Positions 22,101 to 32,605 of a stretch of 64,000 nucleotides of DNA are shown in pieces. The stretch's first letter is position 1; every line of letters starts with the position of its first letter. The stretch spans positions 9,105,501-9,169,500 of the forward strand of contig NC_064043.1 of assembly GCF_932526225.1 (NCBI RefSeq). The letters are read 5' to 3'. This stretch comes from Nematostella vectensis. Lineage: Eukaryota > Cnidaria > Anthozoa > Actiniaria > Edwardsiidae. The translations under genes and the position numbers were made by a program. Under the pieces are notes generated by a model. That model saw only the letters and a program-made list of their open reading frames with translations. It did no database searches and was not told the DNA's origin.

Positions 22101-24870
22101 CATCACGTGACGCCCCGCAGTACAGCCAGTACGCATCCCCTGATGTCATATAGTACATCAGTACGCATCCCGTGACGCCCCACAGTACAGTCAGTACGCA
22201 TCCCGTGATGTCCCACAGTACAGTCAGTACGCATCCCGTGATGTCCCACAGTACAGTCAGTACGCATCCCGTGATGTCCCACAGTACAGTCAGTACGCAT
22301 CCCGTGATTTCCTATAGTACAGTCAGTACGCATCCCGTGATGTCCCACAGTACAGTCAGTACGCATCCCGTGATGTCCCACAGTACAGTCAGTACGCATC
22401 CCGTGATTTCCTATAGTACAGTCAGTACGCATCCCGTGATGTCCCACAGTACAGTCAGTACGCATCCCGTGATGTCCCACAGTACAGTCAGTACGCATCC
22501 CGTGATTTCCTATAGTACAGTCAGTACGCATCCCGTGATGTCCCACAGTACAGTCAGTACGCATCCCGTGATGTCCCACAGTACAGTCAGTACGCATCCC
22601 GTGATGTCCCACAGTACAGTCAGTACATATCCCGTGACGTCCCGCAGTACAGTCAGTACATATCCCGTGACGTCCCGCAGTACAGTCAGTACATATCCCG
22701 TGACGTCCCACAGTACAGTCAGTACGCATCCCGTGATGTCCCACAGTACAGTCAGTACGCATCCCGTGATGTCCCACAGTACAGTCAGTACGCATCCCGT
22801 GATGTCCCACAGTACAGTCAGTACGCATCCCGTGATGTCCCACAGTACAGTCAGTACGCATCCCGTGATGTCCCACAGTACAGTCAGTACGCATCCCGTG
22901 ATGTCCTATAGTACAGTCAGTACGCATCCCGTGATGTCCCACAGTACAGTCAGTACGCATCCCGTGATGTCCCACAGTACAGTCAGTACGCATCCCGTGA
23001 TGTCCCACAGTACAGTCAGTACGCATCCCGTGATGTCCTATAGTACAGTCAGTACGCATCCCGTGATGTCCCACAGTACAGTCAGTACGCATCCCGTGAT
23101 GTCCCACAGTACAGTCAGTACGCATCCCGTGATGTCCCACAGTACAGTCAGTACATATCCCGTGACGTCCCGCAGTACAGTCAGTACATATCCCGTGACG
23201 TCCCGCAGTACAGTCAGTACATATCCCGTGACGTCCCACAGTACAGTCAGTACGCATCCCGTGACGTCCCACAGTACAGTCAGTACGCATCCCGTGATGT
23301 CCCACAGTACAGTCAGTACGCATCCCGTGATGTCCCACAGTACAGTCAGTACGCATCCCGTGATGTCCCACAGTACGGTCAGTACGCATCCCGTGATGTC
23401 CCACAGTACGGTCAGTACGCATCCCGTGATGTCCCACAGTACAGTCAGTACGCATCCCGTGATGTCCCACAGTACAGTCAGTACGCATCCCGTGATGTCC
23501 CACAGTACAGTCAGTACGCATCTCGTGATGTCCCACAGTACAGTCAGTACGCATCCCGTGATGTCCCACAGTACAGTCAGTACGCATCCCGTGATGTCCC
23601 ACAGTACAGTCAGTACGCATCCCGTGATGTCCCACAGTACAGTCAGTACGCATCCCGTGATGCCCCACGGTACAGTCAGTACGCATCCCGTGATGTCCCA
23701 CAGTACAGTCAGTACGCATCCCGTGACGCCCCACAGTACAGTCAGTACGCATCCCGTGACTTCCTATAGTACAGTCAGTACGCATCCCGTGATGTCCCAC
23801 AGTACAGTCAGTACGCATCCCGTGATGTCCCACAGTACGGTCAGTACGCATCCCGTGATGTCCCACAGTACAGTCAGTACGCATCCCGTGATTTCCTATA
23901 GTACAGTCAGTACGCATCCCGTGATGTCCCACAGTACAGTCAGTACGCATCTCGTGATGTCCCACAGTACAGTCAGTACGCATCCCGTGATGTCCCACAG
24001 TACAGTCAGTACGCATCCCGTGATGTCCCACAGTACAGTCAGTACGCATCCCGTGATGTCCCACAGTACAGTCGGTACGCATCCCGTGATGTCCCACAGT
24101 ACAGTCAGTACGCATAACGTGATGTCCCACAGTACAGTCAGTACGCATCCCGTGATTTCCTATAGTACAGTCAGCACGCATCCCGTGATGTCCCACAGTA
24201 CAGTCAGTACGCATCCCGTGATGTCCCACAGTACTGTCAGTACGCATCCCGTGATGTCCCACAGTACAGTCAGTACGCATCCCGTGATGTCCCACAGTAC
24301 AGTCAGTACGCATCCCGTGATGTCCCACAGTACAGTCAGTACGCATCCCGTGATGTCCCACAGTACAGTCAGTACGCATCCCGTGATGTCCTATAGTACA
24401 GTCAGTACGCATCCCGTGATGTCCCACAGTACAGTCAGTACGCATCCCGTGATGTCCCAAAGTACAGTCAGTACGCATCCCGTGATGTCCCACAGTACAG
24501 TTAGTACGCATCCCGTGATGTCCCACAGTACAGTCAGTACGCATAACGTGATGTCCCACAGTACAGTCAGTACGCATCCCGTGATTTCCTATAGTACAGT
24601 CAGTACGCATCCCGTGATGTCCCACAGTACAGTCAGTACGCATCTCGTGATGTCCCACAGTACAGTCAGTACGCATCCCGTGATGTCCCACAGTACAGTC
24701 AGTACGCATAACGTGATGTCCCACAGTACAGTCAGTACGCATCTCGTGATTGTCCCTCAGTACAGTCAGTACGCATAACGTGATGTCCCACAGTACAGTC
24801 AGTACGCATCCCGTGATGTCCCACAGTACAGTCAGTACGCATCCCGTGATGTCCCACAGTACAGTCAGCG
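22100..24870. repeat. 33-bp tandem satellite, about 84 copies
   Basis: A nearly perfect 33-base period with the cores CACAGTACAGTCAGTACG and CATCCCGTGATGTCC. Variants include TTCCTATAG for GTCCCACAG, CATATC for CGCATC, and CATAACG. Because 33 is divisible by three and the unit lacks stops in some frames, 868 codons are open on the plus strand and 927 on the minus strand, both as 11-residue repeats. Variant triplets recur at higher-order spacing: the CATATC/GACGTCCCGC block at about 22624 returns at about 23152 (528 bases, 16 units), and CATAACG at 24112 returns at 24541 (429 bases, 13 units). Confidence 0.98.
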
Positions 24871-24974
24871 CGAATTTTAAGCTCAAAACACAAGCAGTAG
24901 CAAGATGATCATTTGCCCTCCAACATTGAAGAAGGGGGAGGGAAAGTGTCCCATTAGTTTTGTAACAGATTGTA

Positions 24975-26972
24975 GCTGTCCCTAGGTGTACCTAGCCGTC
25001 CTTAGGTGTCCTTGACTGTCCTTAGGTGTCCTTGGCCGTCCTTAGGTGTCCTTGACCGTCCTTAGGTGTACCTGGCCGGCCTTAGGTGTACCTAGCCGTC
25101 CTTAGGCGTCCTTGGCCATCCTTAGGTGTCCTTCGCCGTCCCTAGGTGTACTTTACCGTCCTATGGTGTCCTTGGCCGTCCTTATCGTCCTTAGGTGTCC
25201 TTGGCCGTCCTTAGGTGTACCTTGCTGTCCTTTGCTGTCCTTAGGTGTCCTTGGCCGTCCTTAGGTGTACCTAGCCGTCCTTAGGTGTCCTTAGCCGTCC
25301 TTAGGTGCCCTTGGCTGTCCATAGGTGTACCTAGCCGTCCTTAGGTGTACCTTGCCGTCCGTAGGTGTCCTTGGCCGTCCGTAGGTGTCCTATGCCGTCC
25401 TTAGGTGTACCTAGCCGTCCTCAGGTGAACCTTGCCGTCCTTAGATGTCCTTGGCCGTCCTTAGGTGTACCTGGCCGTCCTTACGTGTCCTTTGCCGTCC
25501 TTAGGTGAACCTTGCCGTCCTTAGATGTCCTTGGCCGTCCTTAGGTGTCCTTGGCCGGCCTTAGGTGTACCTAGCCGTCCTTAGGTTTCCTTAGGTGTAC
25601 CTAGCCGTCCTTAGGTGTCCTTTGCCGTCCTTAGGTGTCCTTGGCTGTCCGTAGGTGTACCTAGCCGTCCTTAGGTGTCCTTTGCCGTCCTTAGGTGTCC
25701 TTGGCTGTCCGTAGGTGTACCTAGCTGTCCTTAGGTGTCCTTTGCCGTCCTTAGGTGTACCTAGCCGTCCTTAGGTGTCCTTAGCCGTCCTTAGGTGCCC
25801 TTGGCTGTCCATAGGTGTACCTAGCTGTCCTTAGGTGTCCTTTGCCGTCCTTAGGTGTACCTAGCCGTCCTTAGGTGTACCTTGCCGTCCTTAGGTTTCC
25901 TTAGGTGTACCTAGCCGTCCTTAGGTGTCCTTTGCCGTCCTTAGGTGTCCTTGACCGTCCTTAGGAGTACCTGACCGGCCTTAGGTGTACCTAGCCGTCC
26001 TTAGGCGTCCTTGGCCATCCTTAGGTGTCCTTGGCCGTCCTTAGGTGTCCTTGGCTGTCCATAGGTGTACCTAGCTGTCCTTAGGTGTCCTTGGCCGTCC
26101 TTAGGTGTACCTAGCTGTCCTTAGGTGTCCTTGGCTGTCCATAGGTGTACCTAGCTGTCCTTAGGTGTCCTTGGCTGTCCTTAGGTGTACCTAGCTGTCC
26201 TTAGGTGTCCTTGGCTGTCCTTAGGTGTACCTAGCTGTCCTTAGGTGTCCTTGGCCGTCCTTAGGTGTCCTTGGCCGTCCTTAGGTGTCCTTGGCTGTCC
26301 ATAGGTGTACCTAGCTGTCCTTAGGTGTCCTTTGCCGTCCTTAGGTGTACCTAGCCGTCCTTAGGTGTCCTTAGCCGTCCTTAGGTGCCCTTGGCTGTCC
26401 ATAGGTGTACCTAGCTGTCCTTAGGTGTCCTTTGCCGTCCTTAGGTGTACCTAGCCGTCCTTAGGTGTACCTTGCCGTCCGTAGGTGTCCTTGGCCGTCC
26501 TTAGGTGTACCTAGCCGTCCTTAGGTGTCCTTTGCCGTCCTTAGGTGTACCTAGCCGTCCTCAGGTGAACCTTGCCGTCCTTAGATGTCCTTGGCCGTCC
26601 TTAGGTGTACCTGGCCGTCCTTACGTGTCCTTTGCCGTCCTTAGGTGAACCTTGCCGTCCTTAGATGTCCTTGGCCGTCCTTAGGTGTCCTTGGCCGGCC
26701 TTAGGTGTACCTAGCCGTCCTTAGGTTTCCTTAGGTGTACCTAGCCGTCCTTAGGTGTCCTTGGCCGTCCTTAGGTGTCCTTGGCCGTCCTTAGGTGTAC
26801 CTAGCCGTCCTTAGGTGTCCTTGGCCGGCCTTAGGTGTACCTAGCCGTCCTTAGGTGTACCTAGCCGTCCTTAGGCGTCCTTGGCCATCCTTGGGTGTCC
26901 GTCGCCGTCCCTAGGTGTACTTTACCGTCGTATGGTGTCCTTGGATGTCCTTTGCTGTCCTTAGGTGTCCTT
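24975..26972. repeat. 20-bp tandem satellite, about 100 copies
   Basis: A strict 20-base period, CCTTAGGTGTCCTTGGCCGT with frequent variants (GTACCTAG for GTCCTTGG). A segment of at least 220 bases at about 25390-25610 is repeated nearly exactly at about 26530-26750, an offset of 1140 bases (57 units). The variant unit pattern near the left end (about 25090-25175) also recurs at the right end (about 26861-26945). There is no long open frame because 20 is not divisible by three. Confidence 0.98.
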
Positions 26973-26999
26973 TTTTGAACGGATTAGATAATTAAGACG

Positions 27000-27560
27000 A
27001 CTGTTTAGTTAAGCTACCGCGGCTTCCTCTACTTTGAGCACAGCCTCCCTTTCCTATGATTAGACTGATAAGATTTATTGTAGTTTACGCATTTCCCTTT
27101 GAGTAAGAGTCTGGGAATGAGGCACGTCCTACTTTAGGACACGTCCCACCTGCCTATAAATTATAGTACCAATTTAGCAATCTTTAAGAGTTGAGCAGAG
27201 AAATCGAAGAGAGAAGAGTTGAGTTGAGAGCCAGAGAAGCAGAGTTAGAGAAGTCAGAGTGGAGTTTGAAGAGTTACAAGCTTACTCGGAGTTGTATTTC
27301 TTCAAGCCCCGGAGACGAGACCAGACGTAAGTTGAATTTGTAAATATTGATTTAGCCTTTTTGTGATTTACAGAACTGCCTGTAATCCTTAGCTTTTTAT
27401 CCTAAATTCGTGAATTGTTAATTACTTCATACTTATCACCGCATGTGTTCGATAGTTGGGCGAGTTGATTGTAATAAACGCTGTTAAATCAAGCTTGGAT
27501 GACTGTTCTACACTGTGGTTGACACTAAAACGAGCCCACTGCACACTTCCCACAAGTCGC
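27000..27560 (+). mobile_element. LTR-like stretch (possible solo LTR), tentative
   Basis: Unique sequence between satellite and intergenic DNA with LTR-like layout on the plus strand: TATA-like CTATAAATTATAG near 27153, a purine-rich GAGA/AGAG leader, a donor-like ACGTAAGT near 27324, and AATAAACG near 27474. No clear TG...CA ends, primer-binding site or gag-pol frame follow. It could equally be the promoter and leader of an unrecognised transcript. Confidence 0.25.
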
Positions 27561-28704
27561 TGCTTTGGAACCGCTCACAATCAGGAATGCGCTAATGATG
27601 GAAAAGAGCTTGAGCGATTGGTATAAAGATTACAAGATGTAGAGGAACAAGTATTGTAGTGATGGACTAATCCCGTCTGCAGATCCCTCTTAGTAGAGGG
27701 GGGTGGTAAGTGCGCGAAGAAAGGAAAAAGGGGGAAGGGGGAAGAGGGATCTGGTAAAGTCCGGTTTTTTTGGTGCACCTGACGCCACTGCGCATGTCAC
27801 TGCTGTACAGTGTGACCAGAGAGATCACAGATGTAAGAAAAAAAAAATAGCTTACATTTAATCATGCACTGTCGTTCAGTGAAACTTCCGTGAAACTTCA
27901 CATAAGCATCAAGACAATAACTTTCAGTACAGTTAGTTTCAGTATTTTTATTATATAAGAATTTCTTATAATTTTTTTTTAATTAAAAGTTCTAAACATC
28001 CCCTTCACACAACCCCATATAAACCCTATGTTGTAGCACTGAACAACACGCTTGGGTGACTTGTGGTGGGTCACTTTCAATTTTTCGAACAATGTTTTTC
28101 TTTCTGTTCTGGTTCACCGCTATAACGACGACTATATTGCCGGATTGAGAGTCCCAGAAAATACCATACCCCCAACCCCCTGGAAAAAAAATAAATACAG
28201 TAACTGTTAAGGAAAAAGGGCATTTACTCCCCCCCTCCCCTCTAGGAATTCATGGGCGTTCGACCCCCCTACCCCTCTGGGATTTCCAATCCCCCCCCAT
28301 GGAGGCGATTCCATTTTCTGGAACTACACATTTCAAGCAGTGCGTGGCTGGGCCGAATCCCATGATATTATGCTTATAATTACAAAACCCACATAGCAAG
28401 AAATAGCATGTTGAGTTAATCGGTTTTGAGTTAAAGCTGTATTGTCACCAGTTTACTTCCGGAGGTCCTACGGAAACCTCAACCGTTAAAAGACAAAAGA
28501 ATCTATTAAAATTCCTTTTGTTCTCTTTTGTCTTTCGCTATTATACTTTGTTTCAACAAGGGTCTGTGAAAACCCCTCTCGGATAAAACGAAGCAAAAAT
28601 AAAACTATGTTTATCGTCCTGATAAAATCAAAATAGAACAACCTACCTAAAGATCTAAGATCAACCAAGAATCTGTCACGATTTTAAAAGGGTTTGCGTT
28701 CTCT
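27561..28704. other. Intergenic; nothing coding recognised
   Basis: Short open frames only. C-run patches lie near 28220-28300. An imperfect hairpin is formed by AGACAAAAGA and TCTTTTGTCT near 28489-28532. Confidence 0.5.
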
Positions 28705-29011
28705 ACCTGGGGGGGGGGGGGGGGGGGGGGGTAATAGGTTTGCGGATCGGCGGATTCAGCCCCGAAATGCTCACGGATTACGGATTTTATTGATTATTTC
28801 AGCGGATTGGCGGATTTTGGAAATACGGCGGATCACGGATCTGTTGACAATTTGGGCACGTATTTCGGATTTTGACTGCTTTGACGGTCGAATTTCGGAT
28901 TTTAAAAGAATTTCAATCGATGCTATTGTTTATCTGTCAAACCATGCGGATTTAAAAATATCTGCGGATCCACGGATTTACATACCCCTATTCACCCCCC
29001 CCCCCCCCCAC
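28705..29011. mobile_element. CGGAT-rich repeat element bounded by a G-run and a C-run
   Basis: An about 300-base block starting with a G-run of about 20 (28711-28731) and ending with a C-run of about 14 (28996-29010). The two ends are roughly inverted copies (CCTG-Gn-TAATAGG against CCTATTCA-Cn-ACCTG). Inside, CGGAT occurs about 15 times in short irregular contexts (CGGATTT, GCGGAT, CACGGAT). No coding function is seen. It probably belongs to a non-autonomous repeat family. Confidence 0.6.
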
Positions 29012-30085
29012 CTGTCCATGCCTCAGTATGAACAATTATATGTGTTAAAAATGTGAAATTGTTTGTTTAAAAAGTTTATAATTTATATCTACATTTTAAA
29101 TGTACCATATTTACTGCTTTAATTTTATGTGTCATACCGTAACACGGCTCTCATGAAAAGCAATTGGGTCAAAACACTTGTTCTTCCTTGGTGCCCGATT
29201 ACCCGAGACCTACCACCTTTTCGTTTTTACCGAAAAATGCAGTTTTTAAAGGCAAATATCTCGCTAAATAATTAGCGTATCAAAAATATAAACCAACCAC
29301 CATGCTCTACATTTTAAAGTAAAAGAGAACAACTCATTTAGGTGCCCCTAATACATGCTTTGAGAAAATGAGCCTTGAAAAACAGGAGGAGGTACCACCC
29401 GAGACCCAACACCTCTTTTGACAAGACTGGGTACCTAAAAAGTACTGTTGTTTTGACCTCTTCCCTAAATTAGTAAAATGTCCGTATCTAAATAAAATGT
29501 GTATGTAACTTTCCTGTCTCTTTGCGAAGTTATAAATCTACTTTCCGCTCCGTCTCTAATGTCAACCATTTATCGCGTGGGGGAGGAGGGATTTAGGATA
29601 TTTTAGGGAGCTTAGAAGGGGAGATCACTCGGAATTTAGACTTCAATAAACAGACAAACAACATTGATAAGGAGTAGAAACGGACCATTAGAAAAGTAAA
29701 GAGAGTGAAGATAAAAAAAAATCGTGCATGTTAAAAAAGGCATGCAACGCAAAGCGTCTTTGATTAAAGTCCCTGAGAAACGAGCAAAAAAGCAAGCACC
29801 GCAACCCAAAAAACCATGCACGACTGGAACTTCCCCACCACTCCCCATTCACTTTAATGGTCCGCCCCTCAATATGTATCGGTTGATTGTGCATGTTGTT
29901 TCCATGACCGAGGCCAGTGCCCTCCTTTATTGCAATTTCTTGTAAAAGCGGAAAAGCTGTCTATCTTCAAAGCGAGGCTTTTTCACTTTCTCTGTGCAGA
30001 TTGGTGTGACTGTGTTGTTTGTCCGTCGCTACGACGAGGACCATCGTGTTCAATTTTTTCATTTTCACCGTCATCCTGAGCGGGA
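29012..30085. other. Intergenic and probable 3' tail of the LINE fragment
   Basis: No gene recognised from 29012 to about 29950. The last hundred or so bases before 30086 are the likely 3' untranslated tail of the minus-strand retrotransposon, but I cannot fix its end because no poly(A) tract or target duplication is evident. Confidence 0.4.
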
Positions 30086-32050
30086 CTAAGGACGCTTGTG
30101 GGTGCGCAGATGGCTAATAAGGCCAATCTGTGCACGGAAAAGCCTGGGGCACTGAGGGCATGGTATTATTGCAGCTTTGGGATCTTGAGACTTTCTGGCG
30201 GCTCTACGCTCCTCTGCGGCAGCTGTCCAATTTGCCTCGCATGCCGCAGCACCGTTGCGAATGACACGGCGCCAACCTTGACGGTTTTGTGCCAGAAGCT
30301 CCCACGAGGTGTGATCGATGTTGAATGCTTTCAGCGAGAGTTTTAGGGTGTCTTTAAATCTCTTCTTCTGGCCACCTTTGCAGCGTTTTCCGTGCTGAAG
30401 CTCACCAAACAGAAGTTTCTTAGGAAGCCGTTCATCAGGCATACGAGCTACGTGCCCCGCCCAGCGAAGCTGAGACTGTTTCAGGATGGTGTGAATGCTG
30501 GGCAGACCTGCACGTGCAAGGACCTCAGTATCCGGGATCTTTTCTTGCCAGCGAACATTGAGAATTTTCCTCAGACAGGTAGTGTGGAAATGGTTAAGCT
30601 TCATCGCATGGCGCTTGTAGATAGTCCAGGTTTCAGACCCGTAAAGTAGCGTAGGCAGCACAACGGCACGATACACTTTGATCTTTGTATCTGTTCTTAT
30701 CCCTCTCCTTTTCCAAACGTTCTTACGAAGCCTTCCAAATGCGGCGCTTGCTATGGCGAGTCTGTTGGTAACTTCGTCATCGAGGACAACGTTTCTGGAG
30801 AGAGTACTGCCAAGGTAGGTAAATTTGTCAACAGCATTGAGTTTTTGACCATTGATGATGATGTTAGGTTCAGTGTAGGGCTTTCCAGGCGCTGGCTGAT
30901 GCATAGCCTCCGTCTTTTTGGTGTTTATTTTGAGGCCGAAGTTATTACAGGCACTAGAAAACAGATCTACGCTGTGTTGCAGGTCTGCTTGAGAGGTAGC
31001 ATTGAGGGCACAATCGTCAGCGAATAAGAGGTCGTTTACAGTATCAGCCGAGATCTTGGATTTCGCCTGAAGCCTCCTGAGATTGAACACAGAGCCATCG
31101 AAACGATACTTGATGCCGATGCCTACCTCATCATCTTTAAAAGCGTCAGTCAGCATGGCTGAGAACATCAGACTGAATAGAGTAGGGGCAAGGACGCATC
31201 CTTGCTTAACTCCGTTTGAGACAGGGAAAGAATGAGAGGTTTCTCCGTTGTCCTGGACGCTCGCAAGCATGCCGTCATGTAATTGGCGTACGATGTTTAT
31301 GAATTTGCTGGGACAGCCAAACTTCGCCATTATTTTCCAGAGGCCCTCTCTACTGACAGTATCAAACGCTTTTGTCAGGTCGACGTAGGTGGAATACAGG
31401 TCGACATTTTGTTCTTGACACTTCTCCTGAAGTTGCCTTGCAGCAAATATCATGTCAGTTGTCCCGCGCTCCTTCCGGAAACCACATTGACTTTCAGGTA
31501 GGAGGCCTTGCTCGAGATGTACAATGAGACGATTGAGTAAGACTCTGGCCAGAATTTTGCCAGCGATGGACAGCAGGGAGATTCCTCGATGATTATCGCA
31601 GATACGGCGGTTTCCTTTGCGTTTGTAGAGATGTATAATGGAGGCATCCTTAAAGTCCTGAGGCACTGCCTCGTGATTCCAGATGAGCTGAAAAAGCTGG
31701 TAAAGTTTCTCCGTCAGAGCCGCACCTCCCTCTTTGTAGACTTCCGCTGGTATGGAGTCTGACCCTGGGGCTTTGCCACTGGATAGAAGGTTGACTGCTT
31801 TCTGAATTTCCACGAATGTTGGTACAACGTCCATGGTTTCGTCGACAGGAACTTGAGGTAGTCTGTTAATGGCTTCGTCATTTATTGCCGAGGGTCTATT
31901 CAGGACACTCTCAAAGTGTTCTGCCCACCTCGCCAGGACTTTATCTTTATCGGAGATCAGTGTTTCCCCATCAGCACTGAGAAGTGGAGACAATGAGCCT
32001 GAGGTAGTAGGACCATAGATTTCATTTAAGCTGTTGTAGAAATTTTTCAT
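30086..32050 (-). mobile_element. Non-LTR retrotransposon (LINE) ORF2 fragment: reverse transcriptase plus C2H2 finger
   Basis: An uninterrupted 654-residue frame. Reverse transcriptase motifs are clear: the APGSDSIPAEVYK block (94-106), GISLLS (156-161), the palm motif DLTKAFDTV (224-232), NGVKQGCVLAPTLFS, and the catalytic FADD (343-346, a variant of YADD). Thumb-like sequence and a QLRWAGHVARMPD block follow, ending in a canonical C2H2 finger, CPQC with HLRTH, near residue 635. This domain order belongs to animal non-LTR elements. The apurinic endonuclease half is missing: an in-frame stop lies about 24 bases upstream of the ATG, as in a 5'-truncated insertion. The intact frame suggests a fairly recent insertion. 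It is a mobile-element protein, not a host gene. Confidence 0.95.
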
Positions 32051-32186
32051 GTCGTTTCTGTCAGCATATGACTAACGTGAGGCCGATTACTCAGAAAATA
32101 CCAACATGGTAACGTTTAGTGTCATGGTACACTGAACCAAACAACAGTAGTGGAAATGTTTCATATAGTTCATAAAATCCGCCTTT

Positions 32187-32300
32187 TAACGGCCAAGTAC
32201 ACTTAAGGACGGCCAAGGACACTCAAGGACAGCCAAGGACACCATAGGACGGCTAGGTACACCTAAGGACGGCTAGGTATACCTGAGGGAAGGTAGGAAA
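32187..32300 (-). repeat. Inverted orphan fragment of the 20-bp satellite
   Basis: Read on the minus strand, this stretch is about five to six units of the satellite found at 24975-26972 (CCTTAGGTGTACCTAGCCGT and GTCCTATGGTGTCCTTGG variants). The unit with TATGGTGTCC matches the variant near the left end of the main array (about 25160). It lies about 90 bases upstream of the BBIP1 start codon. Confidence 0.95.
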
Positions 32301-32389
32301 ATCTAATATTGTATGGACAAACTCTACCGATCTTGATCACACTTCACCGATCATATGTGAAGTACCTACCAAATCAAGACAAATCCAAG

Positions 32390-32605
32390 ATGGCGGACAG
32401 CGGCGAAAGAGCTGCCTTTCGAGAAGTTTTACCAAAACAAGGCCTGCTCTTTACAGAACAAACGCCAATCCCTGTCTTGTGTAAGCCCAAAATCATGCCT
32501 ATGAAGTCTGTGACTTTGGAAAAGCTGGAAACGATGCAGAGAGAAGCACAGGAAGCGGTAAAACGCCAGGAAGAGGAACAAAAACTCCAGGGAGGAATGA
32601 TATGA
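32390..32605 (+). CDS. BBIP1: BBSome-interacting protein 1 (BBIP1/BBIP10 family)
   Basis: A 71-residue protein encoded in one exon. BBIP1 is the smallest BBSome subunit; the BBSome moves membrane proteins in and out of cilia. The core FREVLPKQGLLF, the VLCKPKIMPMKS segment and the charged helix TLEKLETMQREAQEA are diagnostic of the family, and the length is close to that of known orthologues (about 70-90 residues). The start at 32390 is chosen for its context (CCAAGATGG) and because the protein then begins close to the conserved core. An in-frame ATG at 32309 would add 27 unconserved residues, partly from repeat-adjacent DNA. I see no splice donor inside the frame. The upstream flank is a satellite remnant and a LINE, so the promoter must be compact or repeat-derived. 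Confidence 0.94.
   Translation: MADSGERAAFREVLPKQGLLFTEQTPIPVLCKPKIMPMKSVTLEKLETMQREAQEAVKRQEEEQKLQGGMI

Noticed and set aside
22103-24886. Open frames of 927 (minus) and 868 (plus) codons as protein-coding genes
   Set aside because: Both are pure 11-residue repeats caused by a 33-bp satellite. There is no unique sequence, no splice context, and they are open on both strands, so I list the satellite only.
22100-26972. CRISPR array
   Set aside because: Units are contiguous tandem repeats without unique spacers, in an intron-rich animal genome, with no cas genes.
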